DNA from: Rotaria socialis
Taxonomy: Eukaryota > Rotifera > Eurotatoria > Philodinida > Philodinidae
DNA: 64,000 nucleotides
Assembly (NCBI GenBank): GCA_905331475.1
Contig: CAJNYU010004134.1
Location: forward strand, 395,160-459,159
Direction of reading: 5' to 3'
Shown here: positions 26,618 through 40,190 of the stretch, piece after piece
Layout: every line of letters begins with the position of its first letter
Numbering within the stretch: the first letter of the stretch is position 1
Notes under the pieces: model-generated
What the model was told of the DNA's origin: nothing
What the model saw: only the letters and a program-made list of their open reading frames with translations
Database searches by the model: none
Made by a program: the position numbers and the translations under genes

Positions 26618-29379
26618 TCAGCCTAAATAACAATAGAAGAATTTTTTAATGAAAATATTCGAAAAGTCACTCGAGTGATTACAAACAATTCCTTATATTA
26701 TTTCGCATGACAAACATGATCAATGACTTGCAAACTATAAAACTGATTTCTACTAAATACAAAATAGCTCATTTGTTGATACGCACATTAATTAAAATAA
26801 TATAAATAGAACAGAAATTGAAAATTTCAATATATTATTTTCTTCAAGTTATCCGTCATGATAAATAAAAGCAAATATGATGTAGAGCAGTTATTTTTCA
26901 GCGGGAGAAAAGGTTTACATTTTTTTTTAAAGGAAATGAATGTGAAAATCCTTTGAAGTTATTGTTATTGCTATTTTTTGACCATTGTTTAAACTGGCAG
27001 AGAATGATGATTACTTTCTTCTTCTTATTTATTCAATGTCACTAGAAATCAAAAAAATAACAGTAACCTAGAGAATTAAAATAGATTCTATAGAAAACAT
27101 ACCGAGTCGAACTGTCGCCAGGCCAATAGTTTTATGAGCGATAGTCACAAAAAGTTGCTGATCATCGGTTTCGGTATAAGCAAGTTGAGTTAGAGGTTCA
27201 AGTTTACTAATATCTATTATGTAACCAAGATTGAAACGCGCTAAAAGCTTCTGATTGTTGTAATCAATAAGCAGTAGAAGTGCTTGACGAGTTCCTGTTA
27301 TCACAACTATGATTAGACGATTATTTTTAATAATAGTCATATGGGTAAGCTGTCCAATAATCTCTTCTTGACATATGTGTGTCAAAGACGTGTAGGATAC
27401 ATTTTTCGTGGAGACATTCAATGCAATTATATTATATGTGTTTTTATCGACAACGAGAAGTGTCGAATCAGTCTCGCAATAAGCCATATCATTTGGACAG
27501 AGATCTGAGAAACTAACAAGGTATTCAACAGTTGCTGAGTCTTCATTATCGTTGATGATTAGAATACCTGTAGTATTAACAACAAACAGCCACTTTCGAT
27601 CCATAGATAGCAACGGTCCCTCCATTCCATTACATAGATTTGGTAACACACCATATTCGTATACCCACACAATACGTAGTCGCCCAACTATGCTACCACT
27701 TGTCTCGGCAGCAATAATCGCTAGAGAAGCTGTTGTATTATGCTGAGCAATTAAATACCATCTAGCGTCATTTCTGTTGAGACTCATAGATCGAGATAGA
27801 CGAACGAAATCTTGAGGCAAAGATTGGACGCCCAGAGGAATACCAGAATCTTCTATACCTACAAACTAAGAGCAAACTTTGATCAATGAATATCATTTTC
27901 AAATGTTTAGCAACATTCATTACATCGTGAATTCATCATTTTTAAAATTATAAATATTAGTTGTAATTTCTGAATTTGTATTTATTCTTCTTAAAAACTG
28001 AGACGATCATAAGCAGTTCGTCGCACAAAACGAAATGGAAAAACAATATATGTAAACACTAAGCACTTTGTGAATATAGCGTCGGACATTGAAAGTAATA
28101 TGTTTTTACGTGTGATTAAACGAATAAAAAAGAGACTAGTCTTTTTTAACAATTTTTATAAATATTGTTCGCTGTTTACTTGTCAAGCAGAAAACTGTTT
28201 CATTATAGCATCTCGTGAATAATTTTTTGTTTGAACAAGAATTTCATGTTTGTAACAAGTCATGAAAAGCGAACATTGTCGAATAAACTATTTTATATGG
28301 GATTCAATTTATTTTATTAACATTCGCCTTGTGTATATGCAGTGTTATATCAAGTTACCATCTCAGATTTAAATAAAAAAATAAAATGAGAGAAGCTTCT
28401 CTCAAAATTCAGATGACTATTCTAATGGTAAAAGTAGATTCTTCAGTTTGATATATACTGACACAGAGATGTTACATAAGAAAAATGTTGAGTCTTCAAG
28501 AGATATTTATCATAAACTATTAAACGTGGTTTCATCTTACCTAACTGTGAAACATTTGGAAGCATCGTGATCAAAGCAGAAATTATTCAAGTCTCAGTGA
28601 AAAATCTAAGAATTTCGATTCACACTGACCAAAAATTAGAATATATTTTTCCTCGTCGTGCTGTTCATGTTTCTCTACGAGTTCGATAGAATTAAACTGA
28701 GTAGCTCCAGAATAAAAATCTCTCAATTTTGCTATAGAGAAAAATCTTTTTGATCTTTAGCGATACATCTATTTCAGCACCTGTCTATGACTAATCCGAA
28801 CATCTTTACTATACAAAAAGAAAATTGTAAACTCGATAGATATATGCCTTACACGTCCTAAAATATTTTATGACAACGAATAATAGAATCAGGACTTACA
28901 GAAATCAAATCGGCAACAACAATCTGGCCATCATCTGTCACAAATGGACCTGCTAATGGAGGAATCAACATTGGTGTGTAATCGAATACACCCCTGATAA
29001 CACCTTGAGGATCGACTAATGTACATCGTGTGTTATTAGCAATGATCATGAAGCCTTCATAGTTCACTACGGGTAATGACGCTGTTTCTGTTCTCTCTTT
29101 TATCTCAAGCGTGATAGACCAAAGTAATTCGCCATTGGTAATATTTATTGATACGTATCCTACATCGACAGAACATATAAGCGAAGATAATCCGTTCGAT
29201 ACACAACCACGTGACGAATTTGTTAACAAGTCACTACGTTGCCATTTTGTATTTTTATCAAATCCATCAACAGCTATGTCAACAAAATGACTTAGTGTGC
29301 TTTCGCAGCCATCCATAGGACATCCTGTAAAATAGCCATGACTATAAATAATCATAACAATTAAAATTAACAATTTCAT
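26618..29379 (-). CDS. Secreted beta-propeller-like (PQQ-like repeat) protein
   Basis: Three exons: 29379-28900, 27865-27103 and a tiny terminal coding piece 26622-26618, in phase, 415 residues. Donors are GTAAGTCC and GTATGTTT. The first about 16 residues (MKLLILIVMIIYSHGYF) are a signal peptide. The mature part has paired Cys (GCPMDGCES), several N-glycosylation sequons and repeating beta-strand blocks such as GYVSINITNGELLW, RWYLIAQHNT and WLFVVNTTGILII, typical of PQQ/quinoprotein-like propellers. No catalytic residues recognised; probably extracellular binding. The 3' end is uncertain: splicing gives an early stop (VRLG*), and without splicing the frame extends 11 residues further (MFSIESILIL*). 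No close family name can be given. Confidence 0.7.
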
Positions 29380-31788
29380 ATTCTCTTAGTTAACTCGTTA
29401 GCTTAACCAACTTAAATATCAAATGACAAAATCATTGAATCAATAGGGACACAATATTCAAAACAAAATAATGATAAAACGAAAAGATAATAAAATAAAA
29501 GAAGAAAAAGATAAATAAAAAGTCATATAATGTAGAACATAAGAACAAATGCAAACACTAACATCATCTAATGCTTTTATTACGATAAGAATACTCATGT
29601 AGTTACATAAGTTCAAAAGTGGAAAATGAAGATAATATGATGGTGGTGATTGCATGAATGAGTAGATAAGAGACAAAACAATATTGCAAAGGTATAAACT
29701 TTTCTGAAGATAATTTAATTATATAACGCACCTATTTTTGTGTTTCAATTTTATTTGATGCCGAAAATGGGAATTAATAAACCTTAGTATACAATTAATA
29801 AGTGTTCAGATTTATTCTTAAATTGAACGAACTATTATTTTATGACATAGATCGGACGGAACTGTTGAAAATACTTTTTGGTAACATTTAGATAATATAC
29901 AACGAAACATCATCAATAGGTCTAAATTGTATCTCAAAGAATATTCATTCGTAACGTCTAAAACTTTATCTAAAAACTTTTAAAAACTTCGCTGGAGAGA
30001 GTAATTTTTAAAATAAAGAGTGACATAGAAAAAGTAGCTTTCAGAGGCAATTGTTTACATGGCACATGTTATATTGATAATATGAGTATGTTAAATATGA
30101 CTAATACTATTCTAACAATAGTTTGTCATTTTTCCACTGGCGGGAAAACTAAACAATTAATTCGAAGTTCCAATGAACTCTATGATTTTGTACTTTCATC
30201 GATCATTCTGATCAATATCATCTGTATGATTGTGACCTCTAGATGTTCCTTGAATGTTATTATGTTTTGCACTAAGTAAATCAAATTGTTTTATTTGAAT
30301 TTAAAATGCTGCAGAACAATTTCAGACAAATACCATTGTATTCTATTTAAACAAAGAATTATTTCATATAATCAAATCCACTAGGTTTATTTTTTCGTTT
30401 AAATACTAGCTCAATGTAAAGACAATCCAATGAATGTTTATATTGATATCAGCATAATTTTATCACAAACTAAGCATCGAAAATTTTATATTATCAATTA
30501 TTCTGATTTTCAATTGGCAGTTTTAGTGAAAGATGAAAAGTATTCTGTAGATCTAAATTTGAATTTCGCGATTGACGATGAAATTGCGATTGAAAGCAAA
30601 GAATTATCAATAGCCAATGTCTTCTCAAAATATCATATTAACTAGATATTATTTTCTATATAATAAATTGAGTCTTGATTTTACCAGTAAAATATGTTTG
30701 TTTCTCTTCGATTCTAACTTGCAAACATTCTACCTCGGCGAGTAAAAAAGAGAGTATTTGCAATCAGGATGTAGAGAAATGAACTTAGTCATAAGGTTGA
30801 ATTATTTGCTCTGAACATTGTCGAATATGAGTTGTTGACGCCATTGTCTTCATTGAAGAATGAAGTAGCAATTTCCCTCCGTCTTAGTTGGCGAAATAAT
30901 GGTGCATATCAACACAATGACTGTTACTAGTTTAATTCTTCTTAGTCAAATACGTGCTATACAAATGCAGAAAAAGGTTCAAACAAAAATGAGATGTAAT
31001 AAAGGAACAAAGAGTGACAAGATTTCATCAAATAAACTAGATTTATAGGATACATTGACGTCGATAATGAAATTTCGCATACATGCATGCGGAAAAGATA
31101 AACATTTTGAAATCTATCAAAAGACGTTCAATCAAAATTTCTATCGAAATCCTTTTACTCTTTTAGTATTTTAGCATTAAAATAAAATTTTCATTCTGAT
31201 TTTCAAGATGTGATCCATAACTATAGTATAATGAAACTTTTTCTTTCCATCCATGTTAAACTCAGTGATGTAATTATTAATCAAATTTTTATTAATTCTT
31301 GAAAAAAAATCTCATCCACATTTTCTTTCCATTTTCAGTTTTCTATGAATCATTCGCATTCTACTTTATAAGCCTGTAATATCTTGCATTATCAAAGGAT
31401 AATTCTAAGTAGATGAGTTTGCCAGTTATTCTTAAATCACGTTTAACATTAAATCATAAGTCAGTTCCTAGACATGTAACAAACAAAAATTCTTTTGATG
31501 TGATCGAGGTGCGAGAATATTTTCTGTTTTCCTTTTTTTCTCTCCGGAAATTTATCTGATTTCAAGATTAAATAGATACACACCATAGTCAAAAGAATGG
31601 CAAAACTATTTTTATTAAATAGTTGAGATGCTACCGCATGTAATGGTTTTCATTCTATGCTGAAAAGTCATCGTTTCTATTAAACACTCATTCGAAGGCA
31701 AAGCAACCATTTCCCTCAATTTTCAAGACAATTTTCTTATACACTTAACAAAAATAAAAAGACTGTCAGTTTGTTGGATAATACAAAG
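29380..31788. other. Intergenic, about 2.4 kb, nothing recognised
   Basis: Lies between divergent genes (propeller protein leftward, acetyltransferase rightward). Open frames at 30082-30279 and 30430-30645 are short and low-complexity, with no domain, so I do not call them. Confidence 0.55.
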
Positions 31789-32418
31789 ATGTTATCTTCG
31801 CCACAATTCAGTGTTCATTTAATGTGTGAAGAAGATCGTATTCACGTGTTAAATCTATTGGTAAGCTCATTTTTTTGCGACGAACCTTTGGCTAAATGCC
31901 TTCAAGTGAAAGAACCAATTGATTTTGCCAACAATGTTATTAGCGATGCATTAAATGATCAATGTTCATTTGTTGCTTATGATCTTCAAACAAATCGATT
32001 GGCAGGTGTCTGTTTGAACGAAGTGAAATATAAAACTCATACAAATATAATTCATGAATCCAATGAAAAAATTTACTTTATTCTTCATCTTCTTGATCAT
32101 ATGCATAAAGATATTAATTTGTTTGATCATTTATTGACAAATTCTCTTCTTCATATATTTATTATAAATGTTGACAACACTTATCGTGGTAATGGTCTTG
32201 CTTCAAGTCTTATTGCAGCTAGTATTCAACAAGCTAAAACGTTTAACATTGGTGGAGCTTATGCCGAAGCAACGAATACTTATTCATTAAATTCTTTTAC
32301 AAGACAAGGTTTTCAAACTTATCGCCAACTTAATTATGTTGAATATGATCAAGTTCGTCTAGCTGATCTGACGGATAAAAATAATGACGAATGTCAACTT
32401 GTTGCCAGAACACTTTGA
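31789..32418 (+). CDS. GNAT-family N-acetyltransferase (arylalkylamine type)
   Basis: Single-exon gene of 209 residues starting MLSSPQFSV; the frame is open a few codons upstream but without an ATG. The GNAT acetyl-CoA-binding motif is clear: a beta strand (LLHIFIINVDN) then TYRGNGLASSLIAASIQQAK, matching Q/R-x-x-G-x-G/A and its helix. The following AYAEATNTYSLNSFTRQGF matches the C-terminal beta-bulge-helix of arylalkylamine/dopamine N-acetyltransferase-like enzymes, where Asn and Phe near the end are conserved. It probably transfers acetyl from acetyl-CoA to a small amine in the cytoplasm; the substrate is unknown. Lacks introns, unlike most neighbours. Confidence 0.85.
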   Translation: MLSSPQFSVHLMCEEDRIHVLNLLVSSFFCDEPLAKCLQVKEPIDFANNVISDALNDQCSFVAYDLQTNRLAGVCLNEVKYKTHTNIIHESNEKIYFILHLLDHMHKDINLFDHLLTNSLLHIFIINVDNTYRGNGLASSLIAASIQQAKTFNIGGAYAEATNTYSLNSFTRQGFQTYRQLNYVEYDQVRLADLTDKNNDECQLVARTL

Positions 32419-34666
32419 ACAAATAATATGAATAAATGACAATAAAAAAGAGTTTGCATCGTTTATCTATTTGTGTTTGTCTTAAAATGAAATAAAATAA
32501 AAACATTTATAACTATTATTCACATATAATATTGAGAACACGAGTATCAAACTTGCGGATATCAAAGCAATATATAATTTATAAGAATGTTATTTGAAAG
32601 AGACAATAATTACAACTTTCTTATTTTGATATGTACAAAAGTTCAAAACTTTAAAGTAGTACTGATAAATCCAAAAAAATATTCTTCTACAACGAACAAA
32701 CTAATTAATGTTTTTCCTATTGTTGAGTTCACTCTTCGCTCAAGTTAAACTATCATGCATTATATCAAAGGATTACAAATAAAATGTTTTTCTTTTGGTT
32801 GGAAATCGTGGTCTAATATAAAATTTTAATGGAAACATTTGTTCTTAGAGTACAGCTATATGTTCAACATGGATTATTGTATATTCGAATTCTTATGCCA
32901 TTTGAATACTGTAAGGACGATACAATATAGTATTTTTATTTGTATTTTGCATTAAATAAAATAAACTTTAATTTAGCAGATAAAATATGATAAAAATTTA
33001 GTACTAAAAACATCAAACTTGATGAATATCTTATTAGAAAAACAAATATTGAGTAGCAGCGTTGTTACGCCGTTCTGTAGTTAGTATGAAAAACAAAGCA
33101 TTTGTTTGTAGTATTTTATTTCTTTTACCTTCTAAAAGTAAAAATTAGATCATCGTTGTTGAAAATTTTAAAATAGTATGCAAACCGTGATTGATTACAT
33201 CTACTGCGTGGTTCTTTTCCTCTCTTTACTTTCAAAACTATTTTATGTTCGTTGTGTCTTTATCTTACCATTATCACATTTTGAAAGGCTACTCTATGGT
33301 ATAAAACATTTAGCTTACTAATGTAATACGGTAATTCTCGCTTTGGTGCACTGCTGGGTCGTATGTCTTGTATTTTACTCTTTATCTTGTTGATTTCTTT
33401 TCTATCTTTTCATTTATTATTACTTATTAATCGTTGTCGTTATCTTCTACTAGCAAATTATTTATTGATTTCGTTTTTCATCGTTGCAAAACAAATTCTT
33501 TCAGTAAATATTGAAGTATTCATTAAATAGAGACGTTCACTTGTAACTATATTTCACTGAATCAGCACTCAAAATAAAAGATTACATTTCTGCGTTGTGA
33601 GTGTTCTCTTCTGTCATGATTTTGATTACATATGTTCTCTAGACTAGGACTTTAATTATGATACTCTAATATTAGATAAGAGAACTTATCCTGTGAAAAA
33701 TTCATTCGACAGAGCTGCTAATTTCATTTTACATCATTCATTGCAGGTGTACATATAAAATATTTCAATTCGGTTTTCTGGAGTATGTCATTCCTTCTAT
33801 TTTGCAACCAGAAAAACTTTTCTGACAACTTGCTGCATGTTCTCCTCGATGTACTTGCGAACAAATTTTACCTCTCATCATTGAAAATAAGAGAAAAATA
33901 TATTTCTTTTATGATAAAATCTTTTCAAGGATAAAATTTCAATCAAACGAAAATTATGCTCATCAGTTGAATTCAATGGAACCTGAGTAGATGCATAGTA
34001 GAGATATTATGATAATATAATAACAGTTGGGTACGTACATATGTAAACAGGGAACATTGTGAAGATGTCCGAAAAGGGAGTATGAATCAAACGAAAAAAT
34101 TAATAAAGAAACATCAAAGAAAGTACTGAATTCTTGCGTGGATCAGCACATACAATACAGAATAGTTGAAACTCATCTAGCTACTGATGTCAACTGTTTT
34201 AGTAATTATTTTCATAGAAATCAACTTGTCATATTGACAAGGAATTATAAGTTAATCTTCTAATCATCCGTTAGGTACTCGCTAACGGTAGTTTTCCATT
34301 TGTATATGAAATTTTTGTCTTCTATAAGCATTCATAAATACTGCAATGGTAGGTGTCATAAATGGTCTATCAAATTTTGTTTAAAAAGCAAAACATATGT
34401 TATTGTATGTTGACAATAGTCAACTTTTTTGTGCATGAATCTAGTAGTATTTTTCGTGTATACTAAGCAATTGAAGCTTTTTTTCAGATAATCTACAAGT
34501 TCATGTTTTATATGTAGTAATTGAAACAAAACACACTTTCCAAGTTAACACGCGTTTCTAATATTTTACTATGGATTAATACATCATATAATTTCTTTTT
34601 GTTTAAATAGATTGTTGAATAAATATAGTTAGACGTATAAGCTTTAGAGACAGCAACTATCTAAAA
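32419..34666. other. Intergenic, about 2.2 kb, nothing recognised
   Basis: AT-rich sequence upstream of the transporter gene. No open frame of note, no RNA gene and no inverted repeats found by eye. Confidence 0.55.
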
Positions 34667-37600
34667 ATGAAATTTGATGATTTCTTACATACAATAAATG
34701 ATTTTGGTCGATATCAAAAATTAAGATATATTTTTATATGTTTAACATACATGTTACCACCGAGTGAGTATCGTTCAATTTCATGTATATTTCTGTATTT
34801 TTTAATGATTTCAATTTGTTCAATTTAGTTATGGTTTACACATGGTCATTCACTGCTGCGAAACCAACATTTCGATGTAGATTGTCAGAAAATGATATTG
34901 AATTTAACAGCAATAGTTCATTTTTATTCAATCAGAGTCAACCTGATGAAACATACTGCACAGCAAATATGAAAATATCTGTTAAAGAATGTCAACGATG
35001 TTATAGGAAAACAATCTCAGACAGGGGAACAGCACAAATTCAAGCTTGTAAAGATTTTGTTTTTGATCGGACGTATTATCAGTATACGCTGGTCGAAGAA
35101 GTTTGTATCCATTCTCATAAAAAAAGCAAGTTTTTAATTATTTTCTTATATTAGTGGTTGATGGTATGTGATCGAACTATATATCGTTCAATCGTACAAA
35201 ATATATTCTTTGTTGGTTATATGGTTGGATCTATATTTTTTGGAATTTTAGCTGATAAGTGAGTCTTTTTTTCTACTGAGCACATGCCAGAAATAACATA
35301 GTTATTTGACATTAGTTGATGTCATACATTAATGTCTCTATACTTTTTCATAATACGATGAAGTATCAGCACTTGCATAGGTATTTTTTGATACTTGTAA
35401 ATGAAAAACCAAAAAAAAACATTCTTTCAAGGTCGAAAGTTCTTCATCATAGAGTTATCCACGTTTTATGTGATTTACGAGATACGTATGTATCATAGTG
35501 TAATATGTAAATTAGTTTCTAGAAGAAACAGATATTTTTCGAATTTTCTAGTTCAGAAAAAATTCTTTCTAACGATCAGCACAGAGTTCAATGAAAACGA
35601 TCAAAGTGAAATAACTTAATCTTTAAATTTTGTAAATATATGTGCTAACAGAAGTGCATACAGCTACTTTAATATTTCTTTTCGTAAATTCAAAATAATT
35701 GTGGTCGAAATCTTTCACTATGACAGATATCATTCAAGAGCTTACTCGATAATCCCTTTCATCATTGTACGAAAGTTTTCATAGTTCACTTACTCCTATC
35801 AAATATATCACGATTAGAACTATGGATCTATCATGTATTCGAATCGAATTCAAATTTGTATCATTTCATATGAAGGTGATTGTTAACTATTGACGAGATA
35901 TATAATCATGTATTTTACCTTTCAGAAATTTTATTTTTAATATCTGATCGTCATTTTAGCTGTTTTTTTCCTCTAGATATGGTCGCCGTCCAATCATGAG
36001 TGTTTGTATAGTTTTGATGGTTTTAACAGGATTTGTTTGTAGTTTCTTTCCACAAAAACAAGTATTTGGATTCTGGCCAAGTTATATAGTATATACTTTC
36101 AGTCGTTTTATTTTGGCTTGTTCAACGAGAGGCATTTCTGTGACCGGATTTGTACTAAGTAATTATACTTACGTTTAATCTTAAAATTAAAATTGAAATC
36201 TATCGAGTATTTTCGTAATCCATGAATTCTATTGTATTTTTGTGTTATTTAGTAACGGAGTTGGTAGGTCCCAAAAATAAATTTTTAACGGCAATCAGTG
36301 TGAAATATTTTTTTGCAATTGGACAATTGGTTTTGGTTGCGTTTGCTTATTTTATTCGTGAATGGCGGCGTTTATCGTGGGCTTTATCTATATTTACTAC
36401 ACCGTTTATATTCTTTCATTTGTAAGTTAATGTTGTCTTTTTTATTGGAAATTTTATGTCTAGTCATTGAGATTTTCTAGTATATTGCCTGAATCAGCCA
36501 GATGGATGATGAGTAAAAGACATTATATCAAAGCTGAGAAACTACTTCGACATATTGCAATAACAAATAAAAGACCGTTCGATAAACAAGCATTTGAACA
36601 ATTGAAAAATGAACAAGAAAAGGTAATGTGTAGTTAGTATAGAATTCGTAAAAAATACAGAGCTAACTAGAAGTTCAATAAGAAATACAAGATGACTATA
36701 TTTCTAGAACATAGTCATCTATTCTATAAATAGAATATTAGAAAATAATTTTGTATTAACTAAAGGATTCTATATTTTTTCCTGATTAGAGCACACTAGA
36801 TCAATCGCATCATATGGGTATTTTGGGATTGTTTCAAACAAAAATCATGTTTATTATATCTATGAATTTATTTTTCCAATGGTAATTTCTATAAATATTG
36901 TTTTCCACTGAAATCAATGGAATTTATGTTTTTAAGGTTTGTTCAAAATTTAGTTTTCTATGGGGTTTCACAAAATACTGGTTCTTGGGGTTTTAATCCT
37001 TATTGTAAGCCAATGAGATACACATTTCAAATTAAATATTTTTTATATATTCAGTTTTGATTGAAAATTTTAGTATCCTTTACAATGTCGGCTCTTGTTG
37101 AAATATTATCTTGTATAGTATTACATCCTCTACTCAATCGAGTAGGACGAAAGTTGCCTTATTTTATCGCTGCCATTTGTTTTGCTGTTATCACATTAAT
37201 AATAATACCCATTCAAAATATAATAATTAAGAATAGCGAAAGTAAATTTAATTTATTTCTATTAACTTGAATAGAATTATGTATGTATTTGAAAGTGATA
37301 TATTTTTGATTGTATACTAGAACAACGGATTCTTACATTTATTTTGAATGTATTATTGAAATTTTTTGCAGCTGGTAGTTATAATATTATTTATATTTAC
37401 GCAAATGAATTATTTCCTACACGAATAAGAAATACTGGAATGGGTGTTTGTTCAATGATTGCACGTAAAAATTTCTTTCCTCTTCTAAAATATCTGTTGA
37501 ATTCAATATTACTACTTTAATGAATAGGCATCGGAGCAATAGTTGGAACAACCAGTAATGATATGTTGGTAAGAGCTACGTTTTTTCTGGCTCAAAGAAA

Positions 37601-38453
37601 TTGAAATTGATGAATTGGCATATTTGTTTAAATCGGAAATGCATATGATGAACTAGAACACACATGATTTTTTAACATTTTCACCATATTTTATTCAAAA
37701 AATGTAACTTCTCTAGAATGTTTCTGATTTTAGAGTCGAGTATGGATCAATCTTCCAAGTGTTCTATATGGAATTCTATCTCTAATAGCAGCTCTGTCTG
37801 TTTTAATCTTACCAGAAACATTGAATAAGAATTTACCACAAACAATTGAAGATACTGAACAGATGGGCTTAGTTTGGTACGTACATTTAACAAAAATGTT
37901 AATTTGTAGGCCGAACTTTCGATTCTCTAAATTTTTGTAAAGGTCTATTACAAGTCTCTGCACGTATTGATTTATTTTTATGGGAAATAAAAATTGTCTA
38001 TCTAGTAGTCAAATATCAAACAGTTTCAAATGATAGTAACTGATGACTTCATTTGAAGTTGAATCATTGATTTTATTATAAGTGATATTCGAATGATCGA
38101 GATGCTGCTTTTTATACAGAGATAAGTCAACGATTTTTGCGAAATTTGCCGTAATTACGTAACTTACGTATAGTAGTGAAATGCACTTTTAATCATCTAG
38201 AAATATTTTAATTATAAGAATTTTAACCGAGAAGAGAAGTTTTGAATAATGTAATATGTTGTATTTGATAGCAATAACAGATTATGTTTAATTTTATACT
38301 TCTAGCATCCCTATTTTTGGTACTAAACGAGAATCAAAGATGGAAGAAGAACAATGTAATAAAAAAGAACATATTTGTTTACAAAAAACTAATGCATTGA
38401 AATCAACAAGTGAAGCAGATCAAAACAGCAATCAAATTATAAAAGAAAAATGA
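34667..38453 (+). CDS. SLC22-type organic ion transporter (MFS)
   Basis: Plasma-membrane solute carrier of the major facilitator superfamily, organic cation/anion branch. Thirteen exons in phase: 34667-34763, 34829-35100, 35155-35258, 35977-36158, 36253-36421, 36481-36622, 36790-36881, 36937-37004, 37074-37241, 37321-37464, 37528-37568, 37734-37876, 38306-38453; 589 residues. It starts MKFDDFLHTINDFGRYQ, the usual SLC22 N-terminus, then TM1. A large Cys-bearing extracellular loop follows (exon 2), then the MFS motif GILADKYGRRP between TM2 and TM3, the SLC22 signature LPESARW after TM6, a cytoplasmic loop, and the C-terminal repeat with NRVGRKLPY and NELFPTRIRNTGMG. It ends with LPETLNKNLPQTIED and a charged tail. 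The substrate cannot be told from sequence. Confidence 0.93.
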
Positions 38454-40190
38454 AATAATCATTTTATTAATGAACAATATTTTGTATTAACTGAAATATG
38501 ATACATAAGTGTATTCATAAGAAATCTTTTTCATTTTTCAACATTATTATTTCTTGATTGGTCAATTAATGTAGCAATATTTAAGCATTAACTTTGAAAT
38601 ATTGATATGCACATCAGGGCTCCTAATGGGGTGGGATTCGCTATATTACGAAAAATTTGACTGAAAATCAAGGTTTATGTTTTCTAACTGGAAAGTCGAA
38701 GTTTTCCAGCATTCCGATTTGAATATTGGCATTAGGGGTGCACCAATTCCTAGTACATTGCAAGAGAGATGACTTTTTTGCCTGATGTAAAATGGAGTTG
38801 TCCTCTGGTTCCATATATCAGCCAAGATCATTTTTTTGTTCTATGTAAAACGATAGCCGAGATTTATGAAAGATTAAAAAGCGTTTTCGGATTTGAGTGA
38901 TTTGCATTCGGCAGAATTTGACAGAAAACGACTTGAAAATTGGAATTGGAAGTCAAATCTAAAAACGCTTTTTCATCTCTAATAAATTTGGATCATAGTT
39001 TTTCATAGATCGAAAAAGATGATCTTGGCTGATATATGGAACGGAATCAGAGAACGACTGCCTCCTGCATTAGGCAAAATTTGTATCTATCGTACCATGT
39101 ACTAGAAATTGGTGCATTCCTGGTTGGAATATCATTATCAATACCTTTTAATTCTGCGTGTGATGTTGTAAACGAAATTTGATTTTCTCAACAGAATATT
39201 CCTGTTTATCCGAAACTAATGATGATAATGAGGAAGAAATAATTATAGAAGGTGATATTGAACAATTTATAAAACAAAAGATGATGATACTTTATTAAAA
39301 CATTGAAACGAAAAGAACATTTATGTTTAATTCTGTTTTCTATGTTTTATCGTATTCTTTATCCTATTGTTCGAATAGAGCTCGGAATCGGGCAAATGAC
39401 AAGTACAGAAAAAGAATGATAATATTCACACTTTTCACTTATTGTCAAGTGTGACATAAATGAATAATCATTTTTTCTTTAAAAAAATAACCACATTTCC
39501 CATGAGATTAGACCTTCATCCTATCCTATCCCATTAGGAGGCCCGATACGCATCATTTATCATATTCTTACTGATAACAATTTAATATTTTTTCACATGT
39601 ACAGCAAGCGAGACAAGTTGGCTATCACTTTTGATGAATCTATTCTATAATTTTGTTTTTCGATACTATTTCTAAGAACATTCGTATTTATTTTGACTAT
39701 ATTAAAATTGTTATAGATCATAATAATTTGATCTAAAATCGTTTCTATAAATGGCAGTACAATTTTAATAAGTTAACAACGATCTGAAATTGAAGAAGAA
39801 ATCAAAACCAAAAAAGTCTTGTTTAATGATATAAGATTTGGTGATCTTTTATAAACACAGCGTACAGAGATAAAAAGAGATTCTTTTACTAAAACATCAA
39901 CCAAAACACTCAGCATTTCGTGTTACCTTCTCTTCATCGTAGGCAATATAGATAGGTCCAAGTTTTTCAGCGAAACTTCTTAAAGCTTGTATTTTTCTCT
40001 AACTTTTGTTTTTTTCGAATCTGTTAACGTCAAGATATACGCAACAATGTATTACTGTACCAGTAAAAGCAATCATCTATCCTTGTCGTTCCACCTGTAA
40101 TTCAATCATATACCCGATAAATACTAAGAATATTTTACCTTGCTTGTATTATTTCAATTTATTTGAATCTGATTCAAAGTAATACAATAT
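38454..40190. other. Intergenic between convergent genes, largely foldback DNA
   Basis: Between the transporter stop and the ART-LRR stop. More than half is occupied by the nested inverted-repeat element 38617-39545. The rest is AT-rich, with no supported gene. Confidence 0.6.
38617..39545. mobile_element. Nested foldback element
   Basis: The outer ends match as inverted repeats: GGGCTCCTAATGGGGTGGGAT at the left and, on the other strand, GGGCCTCCTAATGGGATAGGAT at the right, about 22-25 bp and imperfect. Inside sits a second, longer palindrome, 38738-38907 against 38953-39120, sharing TGCACCAATT, CCATATATCAGCCAAGATCAT and AAAAAGCGTTTT. No transposase. The flanks (GATATGCACATCA and GATACGCATCATT) are only similar, so the target duplication is uncertain. 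Either one element with a foldback core or a foldback inserted in an older element. Confidence 0.7.

Noticed and set aside
30430-30645. Possible small gene of 71 residues
   Set aside because: No upstream context, no domain, composition like random AT-rich sequence.
39190-39300. Acidic stretch inside the foldback element resembling a gene tail
   Set aside because: Too short, preceded by no clear exon, no match recognised.
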